Assembly: GCA_050011775.1 (NCBI GenBank)
Contig: JBEKIL010000009.1
Span: 1-64,000 of the forward strand
DNA length: 64,000 nucleotides
Origin: CAVZMI01 sp050011775
GTDB taxonomy: Bacteria; Bacteroidota; Ignavibacteria; UBA10030; CAVZMI01
Direction of reading: 5' to 3'
The translations under genes were made by a program, and so were the position numbers. Each line of letters opens with the position of its first letter. Position 1 is the stretch's first letter. Below, piece by piece: positions 37,887 to 47,279 of the stretch. Under the pieces are notes generated by a model. It had not been told where the DNA came from and did not search any database. It was given only the letters and a program-made list of their open reading frames with translations.

Positions 37887-38389
37887 AAGGACACGATCCG
37901 TTGAAGAATGGATTCCTCACAACCCGTCTGGATGCACTGCTCGCCTGGGCGCGAAAGAATTCGCTATGGCCGATGCCGATGGGTATCTCCTGCTGTGCCA
38001 TCGAAATGATGGCGGTGGTTGATCCGCGGTTCGACCTGTCACGATTTGGATCGGAAGTGATGCGTTTTTCACCCAGGCAGTGCGACGTGATGATTGTTGC
38101 GGGAACCGTCACATACAAAATGGCCAGGGTTGTAAAAAAGATTTACGATCAGATGCCCGATCCGAAATGGGTAATCTCGATGGGAGCGTGCGCGTCATCA
38201 GGCGGAATGTTTCGATCATACGCGGTTGTTCAGGGGATTGATCAGTTTCTTCCTGTTGACGTCTACGTCGCCGGCTGCCCGCCGCGTCCTGAGAATTTAA
38301 TGAATGCCTTATTGATGCTGCAGAAAAAAATTGCGGAAGGGGAGACCGGACCCAGAAAACCGGTGCATATCGATGAAAAGGTTGGTTAA
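37877..38389 (+). CDS. nuoB: NADH-quinone oxidoreductase subunit B
   Basis: The 170-residue subunit carries cluster N2 next to the quinone site. Cluster cysteines are seen in GISCCAIEMM, SMGACASSGGMF and YVAGCPPRPENLM. The conserved quinone-cavity region around FDLSRFGSEVMRFSPRQ is intact. The stop codon directly abuts the ATG of nuoC. Confidence 0.96.
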   Translation: MGLEGHDPLKNGFLTTRLDALLAWARKNSLWPMPMGISCCAIEMMAVVDPRFDLSRFGSEVMRFSPRQCDVMIVAGTVTYKMARVVKKIYDQMPDPKWVISMGACASSGGMFRSYAVVQGIDQFLPVDVYVAGCPPRPENLMNALLMLQKKIAEGETGPRKPVHIDEKVG

Positions 38390-38869
38390 ATGACATACGA
38401 CGAAATACTTAAGGGAGTTACTGCGAAGTTTCCTTCCTCGGTCATCTCTTCGAATATATATCGGGGCGAACTGACGATGGTGATCCGCAAAAGCGACATC
38501 ATTCAGGTATGCGAGTTTTTAAAGAATGAATGCTCGTTCGATGCATTACGCGACCTTTTCGGACTCGATATGAACACGCCCATTGACAGGTTTTTTGTTG
38601 CGTATAACCTGTATTCTCTGGCAACACGCCGACGTATCCGGTTGAAAGTCCCGGTTGACGAGAAAGACCTGAATGTCCCGACGGTTACCAGCATCTGGTC
38701 TGCGGCAAATTTTCATGAGCGGGAAGCATATGATATGTTCGGCATAAACTTTACGGGTCATCCTGATTTGCGCCGGATATATATGCCCGAGGATTTTGAA
38801 TATTTCCCGCTGCGGAAGGATTTCCCTCTGATGGGCATTCCCGATTCGATTCCTCTTCCTAAGAAATAA
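38390..38869 (+). CDS. nuoC: NADH-quinone oxidoreductase subunit C
   Basis: The 159-residue peripheral-arm subunit has the family segments SIWSAANFHEREAYDMFGI, GHPDLRRIYMPEDF and the closing FPLRKDFPLMG. It is a separate protein, not fused to NuoD as in E. coli. It starts immediately at the nuoB stop and ends 6 bp before nuoD. Confidence 0.95.
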   Translation: MTYDEILKGVTAKFPSSVISSNIYRGELTMVIRKSDIIQVCEFLKNECSFDALRDLFGLDMNTPIDRFFVAYNLYSLATRRRIRLKVPVDEKDLNVPTVTSIWSAANFHEREAYDMFGINFTGHPDLRRIYMPEDFEYFPLRKDFPLMGIPDSIPLPKK

Positions 38870-38875
38870 TTCCGT

Positions 38876-40126
38876 ATGGAACAACAAAGTACGTACCGGA
38901 GTAAAATTCTCGCTGCCCTTGAAAACCAGGATACCAGTGTCATCTTCGATGATACACTCGAAAATGCCATGGTATTGAATATGGGGCCGCAGCATCCGGC
39001 AACGCACGGCGTCTTACGTCTGCTCCTGCGGCTGGATGGGGAAACGGTGATAAAGGCTGTGCCCGATCTGGGGTATCTTCATCGCGGATACGAAAAGATT
39101 GCCGAGAACACAACGTATCACGAATTTATTCCGCATACCGACCGTCTTGATTATCTCTCGCCTTTATCTAATAACGTTGCCTATACACTAGCTGTCGAAA
39201 AGTTGGCCGGCATCGAAGCTCCGCCCCGTGCACAATATATCCGCGTTATCGTATCGGAAATGGCCCGTATCGCATCGCATCTGGTTGCAGTCGGATCCAT
39301 GGGTCTGGATGTCGGGGCAGTAACTATTTTGCTCTGGACATTCCGTGAGCGCGAAAAGCTCCTGGATATCCTTGATATACTTACCGGCGCCCGATTCACG
39401 AGCAGCTACGCCCGTATCGGCGGCGTGATGCAGGATCTGACGGATGAATGTATCGCAGCTTTACGATCGTTCCTCGATCAATTTCCGGCGAAACTTGATG
39501 AATGTACAGGCCTTTTGAATAAGAATAGAATTTTTATCGATCGCTGTGATGGTGTCGGAGTGATTTCGAAGGAAGATGCAATTGCGATCGGATTGACCGG
39601 ACCAAATCTACGCGGCGCCGGTGTGGCTAATGATGTGCGGCGCGATGAGCCTTATCTCGTCTATGATCAACTCGATTTTGACGTGATAACGGTCGAAGGA
39701 GGAGACGCACTTGCACGATATCACGTCCGCGTTCGTGAGATGAAAGAGAGTGTCCGGATTATATATCAGGCGCTCGATAAGCTGCCGAAAGGACCTATCC
39801 TGGCCTACGACAAGCCGAAGCGCGTTCTTCCACAGAAAGAACGCATATACACAAAAATGGAAGAGCTGATCCATGATTTCATGCTAGTGAATTTCGGTAT
39901 CAATCCGCCGGTCGGTGAAATCTATCAGCCGTTTGAAGCACCGAAAGGCGAACTTGGTTTCTATATCTATAGTAATGGAAGCGGGTATCCATGGCGGATG
40001 AAAATTCGGTCGCCGTCGTTTGTTAATATCCAGTCGATTCCGATTGTTCTCAAAGGGGCAATGATATCGGATATCGTCGCAGTCATCGGCAGTCTCGATC
40101 CGGTGATGGGAGATGCGGATAAATAG
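38876..40126 (+). CDS. nuoD: NADH-quinone oxidoreductase subunit D
   Basis: The 416-residue 49-kDa-type subunit forms the quinone pocket with NuoB. It shows NMGPQHPATHGVLRLLL, GYLHRGYEKIAE with the quinone-binding His/Tyr region, and a C-terminal SFVNIQSIP and DIVAVIGSLDPVMGDAD typical of the family. Length is normal. It ends the first nuo group; a 408-bp repeat-bearing spacer separates it from nuoE. Confidence 0.96.
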   Translation: MEQQSTYRSKILAALENQDTSVIFDDTLENAMVLNMGPQHPATHGVLRLLLRLDGETVIKAVPDLGYLHRGYEKIAENTTYHEFIPHTDRLDYLSPLSNNVAYTLAVEKLAGIEAPPRAQYIRVIVSEMARIASHLVAVGSMGLDVGAVTILLWTFREREKLLDILDILTGARFTSSYARIGGVMQDLTDECIAALRSFLDQFPAKLDECTGLLNKNRIFIDRCDGVGVISKEDAIAIGLTGPNLRGAGVANDVRRDEPYLVYDQLDFDVITVEGGDALARYHVRVREMKESVRIIYQALDKLPKGPILAYDKPKRVLPQKERIYTKMEELIHDFMLVNFGINPPVGEIYQPFEAPKGELGFYIYSNGSGYPWRMKIRSPSFVNIQSIPIVLKGAMISDIVAVIGSLDPVMGDADK

Positions 40127-40534
40127 GTTTAAGGTTGAAGGTTGAAGGTTTAAGGTTTAAGGTTGAAAATTGGAGATGATGGTTGATAGTTGAAGGTTAA
40201 AAGTTGAAGGTTTAAGGTTGATGTAAACTCTTCGACTCTCCACCTACGCTCCGCTGGTGCAGAGCTTCGAAGGATCGCTGAGGGCGAGAATGAAAAATTA
40301 CAAAAGTAATTTGTATTATTAAGCCCCAGACTCTGTGTCCTTTGTAGGTTGTCAATGTATCAGACTTTGTGTGCTCTGTGTCAGTGCTCCTATTATTACT
40401 TTCGGTTATGAGGAGGGAGCACAGCACCATTCATCGCCATGTATGAGGGTATGGTGTTATATTTTTTGAATCAGCTATATCAAATTAATAAGCCCACTAA
40501 GATCGACATGGATTTATCAACTATAATACGATAA
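40127..40534. repeat. Spacer with AGGTTGA/AGGTTTA heptad repeats
   Basis: The first 100 bp are an imperfect tandem array of seven-base units (AAGGTTG, AAGGTTT). A short palindromic remnant (about 40240-40290) follows, then a stretch reading like GTCCTTTGTAGG/GCTCTGTGTCAG that recurs in shorter form near 42312. No gene is visible. The spacer splits nuoD from nuoE and probably carries the promoter for nuoEF. Confidence 0.65.
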
Positions 40535-40999
40535 ATGCTTACACAAGAAAATCTTAATAAGGTTGAAGAGATCCGGAAACGCTACCCGACTGCGCAGGCT
40601 GCGCTTCTGCCTGTACTTTGGATAGCACATGAGCAGGAGGGATGGATCTCGGAAGAAACGATGAGATATGTAGGAGGGCTCCTCGGACTTCCATTGGCCC
40701 ATATTCTCGGCGTCGTCACATTCTACACGATGTTTAATACAAAGAAGATCGGCAAATATCATATACAGGTCTGTACAAATATTTCCTGTCAGCTTCTCGG
40801 TAGCGAAACGATCATGGAATACGTTTCGAAGAAAACAGGATGCAAGAAGGGCGAGACAAGTCCGGACGGACTTTTCACACTCAGCGAGGTCGAATGCCTC
40901 GGTTCGTGCGGTACTGCACCGATGATGCAGGTCAATGATGATTATTATGAGGATTTAACGTTCGATAAGATCGATGCAATAATTGCGTCGATGAAATGA
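40535..40999 (+). CDS. nuoE: NADH-quinone oxidoreductase subunit E
   Basis: The 154-residue thioredoxin-like subunit binds a [2Fe-2S] cluster. The four ligand cysteines lie in VCTNISCQLLG and VECLGSCGTAPMM. The N-terminal helical part contains LLPVLWIAHEQEGWI, typical of NuoE. It is 26 bp upstream of nuoF, its partner in the NADH-oxidising module. Confidence 0.95.
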   Translation: MLTQENLNKVEEIRKRYPTAQAALLPVLWIAHEQEGWISEETMRYVGGLLGLPLAHILGVVTFYTMFNTKKIGKYHIQVCTNISCQLLGSETIMEYVSKKTGCKKGETSPDGLFTLSEVECLGSCGTAPMMQVNDDYYEDLTFDKIDAIIASMK

Positions 41000-41025
41000 T
41001 ATAATTTCAATCACATCAGATAATA

Positions 41026-42264
41026 GTGGAAAAACTGATATTACCGGACATACCGAATTTCCATCAGATTGATATCTATGAACAACATGGAGGCTATTCG
41101 GCACTCCGCAAGGCATTAACCATGAAGCCCGAGGATGTGACGGAGGAGGTCAAAAAATCGAATCTCCGCGGCCGGGGAGGTGCATGCTTCCCTACAGGAT
41201 TGAAATGGACATTCATGCCGAAGAATTCCACGAAACCGAAATATCTCTGTGTCAACGGCGACGAGAGCGAGCCGGGCACTTTCAAAGACCGGCAGATATT
41301 CGAATTCAATCCGCATCTGTTGATCGAAGGAACAATCATCGCATGCTACGCGATGGGGATTGCAACGGCATATCTCTATATCCGCGGAGAATATGTCAAA
41401 TGGATTAAGCTGATAGAGAAAGCCATCGCCGATGCATACGCGAAAGGATACATAGGGAAAAATATTCTGGGAGGTAATTTCAGTACAGATTTTTATGTAC
41501 ATAGAGGAGCCGGAGCGTACATCTGCGGTGAAGAGTCGGCATTGATGAATTCGATCGAGGGAGACCGGGGATACCCGCGAGTGAAGCCACCTTTCCCGGC
41601 TCAGAACGGATTATGGGGATGTCCCACAACGATCAACAACGTCGAGACGATCGCAAACGTGCCGATCATCATCAACCGGGGCGCCGAATGGTACACTGCA
41701 ATCGGCGCGCCGAAACATCCGGGCCCGCTTCTATACGGAATCAGTGGACATGTAAACAAACCGGGCGTGTACGAACTTCCGACAGGAGTGCTGCTGACCG
41801 AATTGATTTACAGTGTGGCTGGAGGCGTACGAGGGAATAAAAAGATTAAAGCAGTGATTCCGGGCGGCTCATCGACAATGGTTCTTCGCGGCGATCAGAT
41901 CGAGGGTGTTCGAATGGATGCCGACTCCCTGAAAACCGCAGGCTCGTCAATCGGGACAGCCGGTGTGATCGTGATGGACGAAGATACCGATATCGTGAAG
42001 GCACTCACGCGCATTGCGAAATTTTATTATCATGAATCGTGCGGACAATGCACGCCCTGCCGCGAAGGAACCGGATGGATGCTGAAAATACTAAAGCGCA
42101 TCGAAGTCGGAGACGCAACAACAGCCGATATCGATCTCCTTGTCGATGTTGCAAATAATATAGAGGGAAATACCATCTGCGCACTTGGAGATGCTGCGGC
42201 ATGGCCGGTACAGAGCTTTGTGAAGCGGTTTAGAGAAGATTTTGAGAAAAAGGTAAAGAATTAG
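41026..42264 (+). CDS. nuoF: NADH-quinone oxidoreductase subunit F
   Basis: The 412-residue subunit binds NADH, FMN and a [4Fe-4S] cluster. Marks are NLRGRGGACFPTGLKW for NADH binding, the FMN region RGAGAYICGEESALM, the cluster segment CGQCTPCREGTGWM and a final Cys in NTICALGDAAAWPV. Translation starts at GTG 41026. No nuoG, H, I or later genes follow; after 266 bp comes an unrelated sigma factor gene, so complex I genes are split across the genome. Confidence 0.96.
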   Translation: MEKLILPDIPNFHQIDIYEQHGGYSALRKALTMKPEDVTEEVKKSNLRGRGGACFPTGLKWTFMPKNSTKPKYLCVNGDESEPGTFKDRQIFEFNPHLLIEGTIIACYAMGIATAYLYIRGEYVKWIKLIEKAIADAYAKGYIGKNILGGNFSTDFYVHRGAGAYICGEESALMNSIEGDRGYPRVKPPFPAQNGLWGCPTTINNVETIANVPIIINRGAEWYTAIGAPKHPGPLLYGISGHVNKPGVYELPTGVLLTELIYSVAGGVRGNKKIKAVIPGGSSTMVLRGDQIEGVRMDADSLKTAGSSIGTAGVIVMDEDTDIVKALTRIAKFYYHESCGQCTPCREGTGWMLKILKRIEVGDATTADIDLLVDVANNIEGNTICALGDAAAWPVQSFVKRFREDFEKKVKN

Positions 42265-42301
42265 GTAAAGGAAGAGGTAAAGGAAGAGGTGGAGGTAAAG
42301 G
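42250..42301. repeat. GGTAAAG/GAAGAGG simple repeat overlapping the nuoF end
   Basis: Purine-rich units GGTAAAG and GAAGAGG recur across the nuoF stop codon. This is the reverse orientation of the pyrimidine repeat at 37381-37420. Confidence 0.7.
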
Positions 42302-42457
42302 GATTCTCTATTTTGTGTCCTCCGTGGTTCATATTTATAGCAATTTCCGGAACATTTTAGCCGCTCATTCGTCTATTACATTGTACCATCGCAACTAATA
42401 CCGCTCCAACTATAATTTCAAAATAATTTTATGTGATTATATATTGGAGCGTGTACT

Positions 42458-42497
42458 GTGCCACTTTTTTAATAATAAGAAATAGTTGTAGTGGCAC
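42458..42497. repeat. Hairpin element, copy 1 (GTGCCACT/AGTGGCAC)
   Basis: A perfect 8-bp inverted repeat with a 24-nt AT-rich loop lies just upstream of the ECF sigma gene. Flanks GTACT on the left and GTT on the right are shared with a second copy at 52481-52520. There the stem reads GTGCCCCTA/TAGGGGCAC, so both arms changed together. Confidence 0.7.
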
Positions 42498-42530
42498 TCG
42501 TTCGTTTGCACTAAATAAGTTAAAGTCTGG

Positions 42531-43169
42531 ATGCACTCATTACAGAATCCAATGACTGAATCCCCCGGAGAAACGCGTGGTACACAGGCCAAAGCGGCGC
42601 GGGGGGAGAACGACGCCAAGATCGACGAGCGCCTGATCCGCGATTTCCTCGATGGAAAATCCGACGCCTTCATGCATCTGGTCCAGCGTCATCAGGAACG
42701 TGTGCGCAATCTGATCTATTCGATTCTGGGATACACGCAGATCGTCGACGATCTTGCACAGGATGTGTTTATCAAAGTATATCAATCGCTCCCGAATTTT
42801 CGTTATCAGTCCTCTTTTGCCACCTGGCTCTATCGCGTTACTGTGAACCGCTGTCGGGACGAGATCAGGCGCAGCAAGGTACGCAGAATGTTCAGGCTGG
42901 AGTCGCTGCAGGAAAGGGATCATCCTGTAGAATCGGAATCGACGGATCGGACGGAGCGTATACTCGTCAATGAAGCTTTAAATGCGGCATTACGACAATT
43001 ATCCGAATCTCATCGTACAATTGTTCTCTTGAAAGAAGTTGAAGGACTGCGATACGAAGAGATCGCGGAAGTATTACAGTGCGGAGTCGGGACAGTCAAG
43101 TCGCGGCTTGCACGAGCCCGCGTTCGGCTGAAGCAGCTTTTACAGCCGTATGTGGAGGAGGAGGTATGA
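42531..43169 (+). CDS. ECF-family RNA polymerase sigma factor
   Basis: The 212-residue sigma-70 factor has only regions 2 and 4. Region 2 reads DDLAQDVFIKVYQSLPNF and FATWLYRVTVNRCRDEIRR; region 4 reads LSESHRTIVLLKEVEGL and YEEIAEVLQCGVGTVKSRLA, the helix-turn-helix for -35 binding. The start may be ATG 42531 or the in-frame ATG 42552. Its stop overlaps the start of the next gene (ATGA), the usual arrangement for a sigma/anti-sigma pair. Confidence 0.93.
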   Translation: MHSLQNPMTESPGETRGTQAKAARGENDAKIDERLIRDFLDGKSDAFMHLVQRHQERVRNLIYSILGYTQIVDDLAQDVFIKVYQSLPNFRYQSSFATWLYRVTVNRCRDEIRRSKVRRMFRLESLQERDHPVESESTDRTERILVNEALNAALRQLSESHRTIVLLKEVEGLRYEEIAEVLQCGVGTVKSRLARARVRLKQLLQPYVEEEV

Positions 43170-44827
43170 AATCGCATATTGATAAAAAAACAGAGCAGCT
43201 TCTCTCTGCCTATATCGACAATGAAGCAACGCCGGAAGAACGCCGAATTGTCGAAGAGCAGATTCAGCATAACCCGGCATGGAAGCGCGAGCTGCTACGC
43301 ATGCGCCGAGTGCAGGGAATCGTCGCGGCAAAAGAACCGGTCGGGCAGTCGCAATATTTCTGGACAAAGCTTTCGGCACGGATAGAGGATGAACAGCTTC
43401 ACCCGAAGGAATCGTTTTTTCCGTTCCAGCGGAAGTGGCTGCCTGTGACATTAGGTGCCGGTATTGCCGCCCTACTCATCATCATTTTCACTCTTGTATA
43501 CCAAAAAGAGTCGATCGTGCAGTACGTCGATACGCAAACGTCGCAGATACGCGATTGGTACGAACAGAATATGTTAAGCGGAAAAGTGAGCACGCTTGCC
43601 AGCATGCTCTCGAACGACGATGTCTTCAATTTTGCGATGACCGGATCGCTGCCGGTAGACAAAGCGAATGGGAAGATGCTGCAGTTCGGTGATCAGCCGT
43701 CGCACGGACATTTTGTCGAAGCCGAGAATGCAACGCCGCAGCAGGCGAAGATGACCACAGCAGCTCTTATAAAGCGGCTCGGGCTTGACAGGTCGCAGTC
43801 GATTGCAATCGATTCACTCCTGCAAACCTATCGCAGTCGTCTCGAAAACAGCATGCTCGTATCGCAGGAAGCCGATTCGCAGTTCATGGCAATCAATGCA
43901 GATGTATGGGCGATGAATAAAGTACTAATGGTCGATATTGCTAAAACACTCTCCCGCCCTCAGCGAAAGAATTTTGCGGGGATGCTCGTTTCTGCAAATG
44001 CACCGGTGAAATTAAATCTGGAAGCGCTCGATTCGCCGATGACCGATACGGTGATTATTAATTTCGGAAAGAAAGGACCATCGCGCCAGTTTGTTATAAT
44101 CACGCCCGATACTTTGTTTGTTAAAAACGTGACAAAACAGTTTTCCGATAGTTTTGCAGTTCGCTGCGAACAGGTGAACAATGAGGTGCGGAGACACTAT
44201 GAATTGTTAGCGAAACATTCACCCGAGCGCGCAGCAGATATTATTGAGAATCTGAAACGTCATCAGGCATTTCGGGATAAGGTATTTAATAAACGAGTCG
44301 ATTCATCGCTTCGGCAGTATTATGCAGATAGCCGGGGTCTCGATGGGAAGATGAAAAAATTGGATGGTGAATATCAGGATTTCAATGCAGCCGTCCAACA
44401 AGCCGAGCGAATGCTGAAATCTCTTCCCGATTCTATGACGCTGCGCATCGAGATCAACAGGCAGCTTGGCGTCATGCCGGATAGAATGACGGTCGTGATG
44501 AATAATATTGTAATGACGCAGCCTCTTTCGGCGCCGCATCCATCCGGAAATGCAAGAATGTTGAAGCCGCACCCGGTAGATTCCGGAATGATATGGCACA
44601 TCCAGATGCCCGATTCGATCCGGATGGTGATGATGCCGCGGCAGCGGGGAGTTGTTCTCGCCGGCGATCAATCGGTGCAGATCGGCAGTTTTATGAAAGA
44701 CGGCTATCGAAAAGCGGCGGAAATAAAATCGATACGGTCGCGGCAGGACCTTGAAAAGCGTTTGCGCCAGCTTGAAAAAGAACTACAGGAAATGAGAAAA
44801 CAAATGGAGAAACTTGAGGAGCCGTAA
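43166..44827 (+). CDS. Membrane anti-sigma factor with large periplasmic domain
   Basis: The 553-residue protein starts at ATG 43166, behind GGAGGAGG and overlapping the sigma stop by 4 bp; a longer in-frame ORF upstream is unlikely. Residues 1-85 resemble an anti-sigma N-terminal domain (LLSAYIDNEATPEERRIVEEQ) but lack the zinc HxxxCxxC motif. One transmembrane helix lies near 95-115. The periplasmic part (about 120-553) is mostly helical, with a segment near 190-270 resembling CpxP/Spy-type LTxxQ helices and a C-terminal coiled coil (about 525-553). It probably holds the sigma factor at the membrane until an envelope signal arrives. Confidence 0.75.
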   Translation: MKSHIDKKTEQLLSAYIDNEATPEERRIVEEQIQHNPAWKRELLRMRRVQGIVAAKEPVGQSQYFWTKLSARIEDEQLHPKESFFPFQRKWLPVTLGAGIAALLIIIFTLVYQKESIVQYVDTQTSQIRDWYEQNMLSGKVSTLASMLSNDDVFNFAMTGSLPVDKANGKMLQFGDQPSHGHFVEAENATPQQAKMTTAALIKRLGLDRSQSIAIDSLLQTYRSRLENSMLVSQEADSQFMAINADVWAMNKVLMVDIAKTLSRPQRKNFAGMLVSANAPVKLNLEALDSPMTDTVIINFGKKGPSRQFVIITPDTLFVKNVTKQFSDSFAVRCEQVNNEVRRHYELLAKHSPERAADIIENLKRHQAFRDKVFNKRVDSSLRQYYADSRGLDGKMKKLDGEYQDFNAAVQQAERMLKSLPDSMTLRIEINRQLGVMPDRMTVVMNNIVMTQPLSAPHPSGNARMLKPHPVDSGMIWHIQMPDSIRMVMMPRQRGVVLAGDQSVQIGSFMKDGYRKAAEIKSIRSRQDLEKRLRQLEKELQEMRKQMEKLEEP

Positions 44828-44860
44828 CAGCTCGACCACGGCATTTCTCAAGGGGGAACG

Positions 44861-44890
44861 CGCCCCACTCGGCTAGGGTCGGGTGGGGCG
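44861..44890 (+). terminator. Hairpin terminator after the anti-sigma gene
   Basis: CGCCCCAC (44861-44868) pairs with GTGGGGCG (44883-44890), followed by TTGTTATA. The T tract is short, so termination strength is uncertain. Confidence 0.55.
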
Positions 44891-44914
44891 TTGTTATAGA
44901 TTGTGAATGGTGAC

Positions 44915-45420
44915 CTGTCCCTACGGGTCGTAGACCGCCGATTCATCCGCCGGAGCGGAGCGAAGGCGGAAGTCCGCCGGTCTATCCTCCAGAGCGCAGC
45001 GAAGGCGGACGTAGGCGGAATTGTGCCTACAGCTCTATAGGGAATTTCAAATCCCGCCTTAGATAATGCCGGATGGTAGTCTGTTTTGAATTGAAAGTAA
45101 TCCATGGAAAAGAATTTTCCTTAGTCCCGTAGGTCTACGATCCCGACGGGTCGCAAGACCGTCGGGAGACGGCCTATTTGTAGAAAATCATACAGAAAAA
45201 ATATTTAAGCTCCGTTAGGAGCGACCTATCACACAACAGGTTAAATGGACAAAAAACGATTGAATAGGTCGCACCTACGGTGCTACGAGTTTTAATCGCC
45301 ATTGAAAGTGCTACAAATAGGCTGCCCCTACGGGGCATCCTCCGAGGGCAATTTGTTTTTTTAGGATTGTTTTTGTATTTAAATCTCCGGCTATATAATC
45401 CCGTTGTCATTTGGCACAAA
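44915..45420. repeat. Non-coding stretch packed with dispersed palindromic repeats
   Basis: Three kinds of repeat lie here. Positions 44915-45020 are GC-rich palindromes (GCCGGAGCGGAGCGAAGGCGG-type units). Positions 45122-45286 are one copy of a 165-bp element found inverted at 50619-50787. Positions 45363-45402 are a reverse copy of 53054-53094. No credible gene is present; the 91-residue ORF across it is made of these repeats. Confidence 0.75.
45122..45286 (+). repeat. 165-bp dispersed element, copy 1
   Basis: It begins AGTCCCGTAGGTCTACGATC, includes the hairpin CCCGACGG...CCGTCGGG, then an imperfect 23-bp inverted pair (GCTCCGTTAGGAGCGACCTAT / ATAGGTCGCACCTACGGTGC). Nearly the same sequence lies in opposite orientation at 50619-50787. 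No ORF; it looks like a small mobile palindromic element without its own transposase. Confidence 0.8.
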
Positions 45421-45567
45421 CGACGGCAGAATTATGAATTTCGAATTGTGTGTTATAAATGGGAAAAGCTCGTTCATCCAGAACAAGGAACAATCCCTCT
45501 TACACTATTGTTGTGTATGCAAATAAAGAAATCCAACGGCTATTATTATTTTTGAAGGATATATATC

Positions 45568-46746
45568 ATGCCTGACTACCAGTATCTTATTGTGGGCGGT
45601 GGAATGACGGCAGATGCAGCAATCCGTGGAATACGGCAAACAGACCGCTCAAATCCGATCGGAATTCTCTCCAACGAAAAGCATCTTCCGTATAAACGTC
45701 CTCCTCTTTCAAAAGCGCTCTGGAAAGATGAGCCCATAGAAAAAATCTGGCTCAGGACTCCGAAAGAGAATGTCGATATTTTTACATCAAGGGCGGTGAC
45801 AAAAATCGACCCGAAGAGTCATACCGCGATTGACGATCTGGGATTAGTTTATTCATACAAAAAACTTCTCATGGCGACCGGAGGAACGGTGCGCCGTTTA
45901 CCATGGAATATCGATGGGATAATCTATTTCCGGACACTCGACGATTATTACTCGCTGAGAAAGCTGGCGGCTGAAAGAAAGGACTTTGTCGTCATCGGTG
46001 GAGGATTTATCGGCTCGGAAATAGCTGCTGCTCTCGCAATGAACGGTCGATCGGTCACGATGATATTTCCGGAGGAGGGAATAGGATCCCGTCTGTTCCC
46101 GTCCGCGCTTTCGCAGTACCTGAACACGCTCTATGAAACAAAAAACATCGAAGTACTTTCCGGCGACGGCGTCGTTAATATCGGGAAAGAATATAATAAA
46201 TATGTTCTCACGACGACGAGTGGAAAGATTATCAAAGCTGACGGAGTCGTTGCAGGAATCGGTATCCAACCGAATATCGAACTGGCCCAAGCCGCCGGAT
46301 TGGCTGTGGGGGGCGGAATCATCGTAAACGAATTTCTGCAGACCAGTCAGCCCGATATTTATGCCGCGGGCGACGTCGCTAATTTCTATAATCCCGCACT
46401 GAATAAACATATCCGACTCGAGCACGAAGACAACGCAATTGTCATGGGCGAATATGCAGGAAGGAATATGGCCGGTGATACCGTCCGATATCACCATCTC
46501 CCGTTTTTTTATTCCGATCTTTTTGAATTGGGGTACGAGGCGATCGGCGAGCTCGATTCGCGATATGAGATGGTCGAGGATTGGAAAGAACCGTACCGCG
46601 AAGGAATCATTTATTATCTGAATGAACAGCGAGTTCGCGGAGTGCTCTTATGGAACACATGGGGACAGGTAGACGCCGCGCGCAGTCTGATTGCCGAAAA
46701 AGGTCCGTTCACCGCGGTCAATGTGAAAGGGAGGTTGCCTGCGTAA
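45568..46746 (+). CDS. FAD/NAD(P)H oxidoreductase, AIF/ferredoxin-reductase-like
   Basis: The 392-residue flavoprotein has the FAD fold YLIVGGGMTADAAIRGIR, the segment LPYKRPPLSKALWKDEP shared with AIF and BphA4-type ferredoxin reductases, and the NAD(P)H fold FVVIGGGFIGSEIAAALAMNG. The second FAD motif is IYAAGDVANF. The C-terminus has the AIF-like domain with WKEPYREGIIYYLNEQ. It could reduce a ferredoxin or quinone, or serve a stress role as in monodehydroascorbate reductase. No partner gene is adjacent; repeats flank it on both sides. Confidence 0.88.
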   Translation: MPDYQYLIVGGGMTADAAIRGIRQTDRSNPIGILSNEKHLPYKRPPLSKALWKDEPIEKIWLRTPKENVDIFTSRAVTKIDPKSHTAIDDLGLVYSYKKLLMATGGTVRRLPWNIDGIIYFRTLDDYYSLRKLAAERKDFVVIGGGFIGSEIAAALAMNGRSVTMIFPEEGIGSRLFPSALSQYLNTLYETKNIEVLSGDGVVNIGKEYNKYVLTTTSGKIIKADGVVAGIGIQPNIELAQAAGLAVGGGIIVNEFLQTSQPDIYAAGDVANFYNPALNKHIRLEHEDNAIVMGEYAGRNMAGDTVRYHHLPFFYSDLFELGYEAIGELDSRYEMVEDWKEPYREGIIYYLNEQRVRGVLLWNTWGQVDAARSLIAEKGPFTAVNVKGRLPA

Positions 46747-47279
46747 AAACCCCATAAAGCCTAAAGCCCCTCTCTTTAGAGAAGGGTTCCAGAGCCCCCA
46801 CGCATTTGCTTTTCTCTCCTGCTCTTCTTATACTCATCGCAGTGCCTCTCGAGATACGATAACGACATATGATTGGATATACTTAACCGTTCACAGTCAA
46901 AAGAAATAAAAACGCTATCCCGATTGTTCCCGAAATTCACCTGTGCATACATCAAAATAGGTATCGGTATGGATTGCGTTATTGCACGAGTTGCGCAATT
47001 GCTACCCCTCCAACATTTTATGACATCATTTTGACAACGTTATGACAACTCTCTTCCGTGGGTTGTATATCTTGAAATTAAAAGTATTCAAACATGAAAG
47101 GAGAAACAATTATGATCCACTTTACTCAAACCCGCTTTGAAAATTAGTCTTTTATATGTCGCGGGTCGCAACGACTGTTTATCTAAATATTATGTACCGG
47201 TTGTCCGCATAGCATAAATCCTCTGCACGAAGTACAAAGTCTTTGGTAATCTATCATGTCTGAAAGGAGTCAAGGTATT
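46747..47279. other. Intergenic stretch with repeat R2 and a minimal ORF
   Basis: Apart from repeat R2, the stretch holds GCGTTATTGCACGAGTTGCGC near 46977 and a start-like AAAGGAG with ATG at 47112. That ATG opens an 11-codon frame (MIHFTQTRFEN, stop at 47145-47147). The frame is too short to call a gene; it may be a leader or the severed start of a lost gene. Confidence 0.4.
46806..46935 (+). repeat. Dispersed repeat family R2, copy 1
   Basis: The core GCTCTTCTTATACTCATCGC, CCTCTCGAGATACG and GTCAAAAGAAATAAAAACGC recurs at 48078-48215 and 55075-55175 in the same orientation. A short GCGTT(A/G)TT-type tail follows downstream of each copy. Confidence 0.75.

Noticed and set aside
43079..43165. 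Longer start for the anti-sigma gene
   Set aside because: The 29 extra codons overlap the sigma gene in another frame, while ATG 43166 has a GGAGGAGG site and the usual ATGA overlap.
45280..45555. 91-codon ORF between the dispersed repeats
   Set aside because: It is composed of two repeat families and AT-rich spacer, has no ribosome site and no protein-like pattern.
47112..47147. 11-codon ORF with a good ribosome site
   Set aside because: Too short to call without expression evidence; noted only within the intergenic entry.
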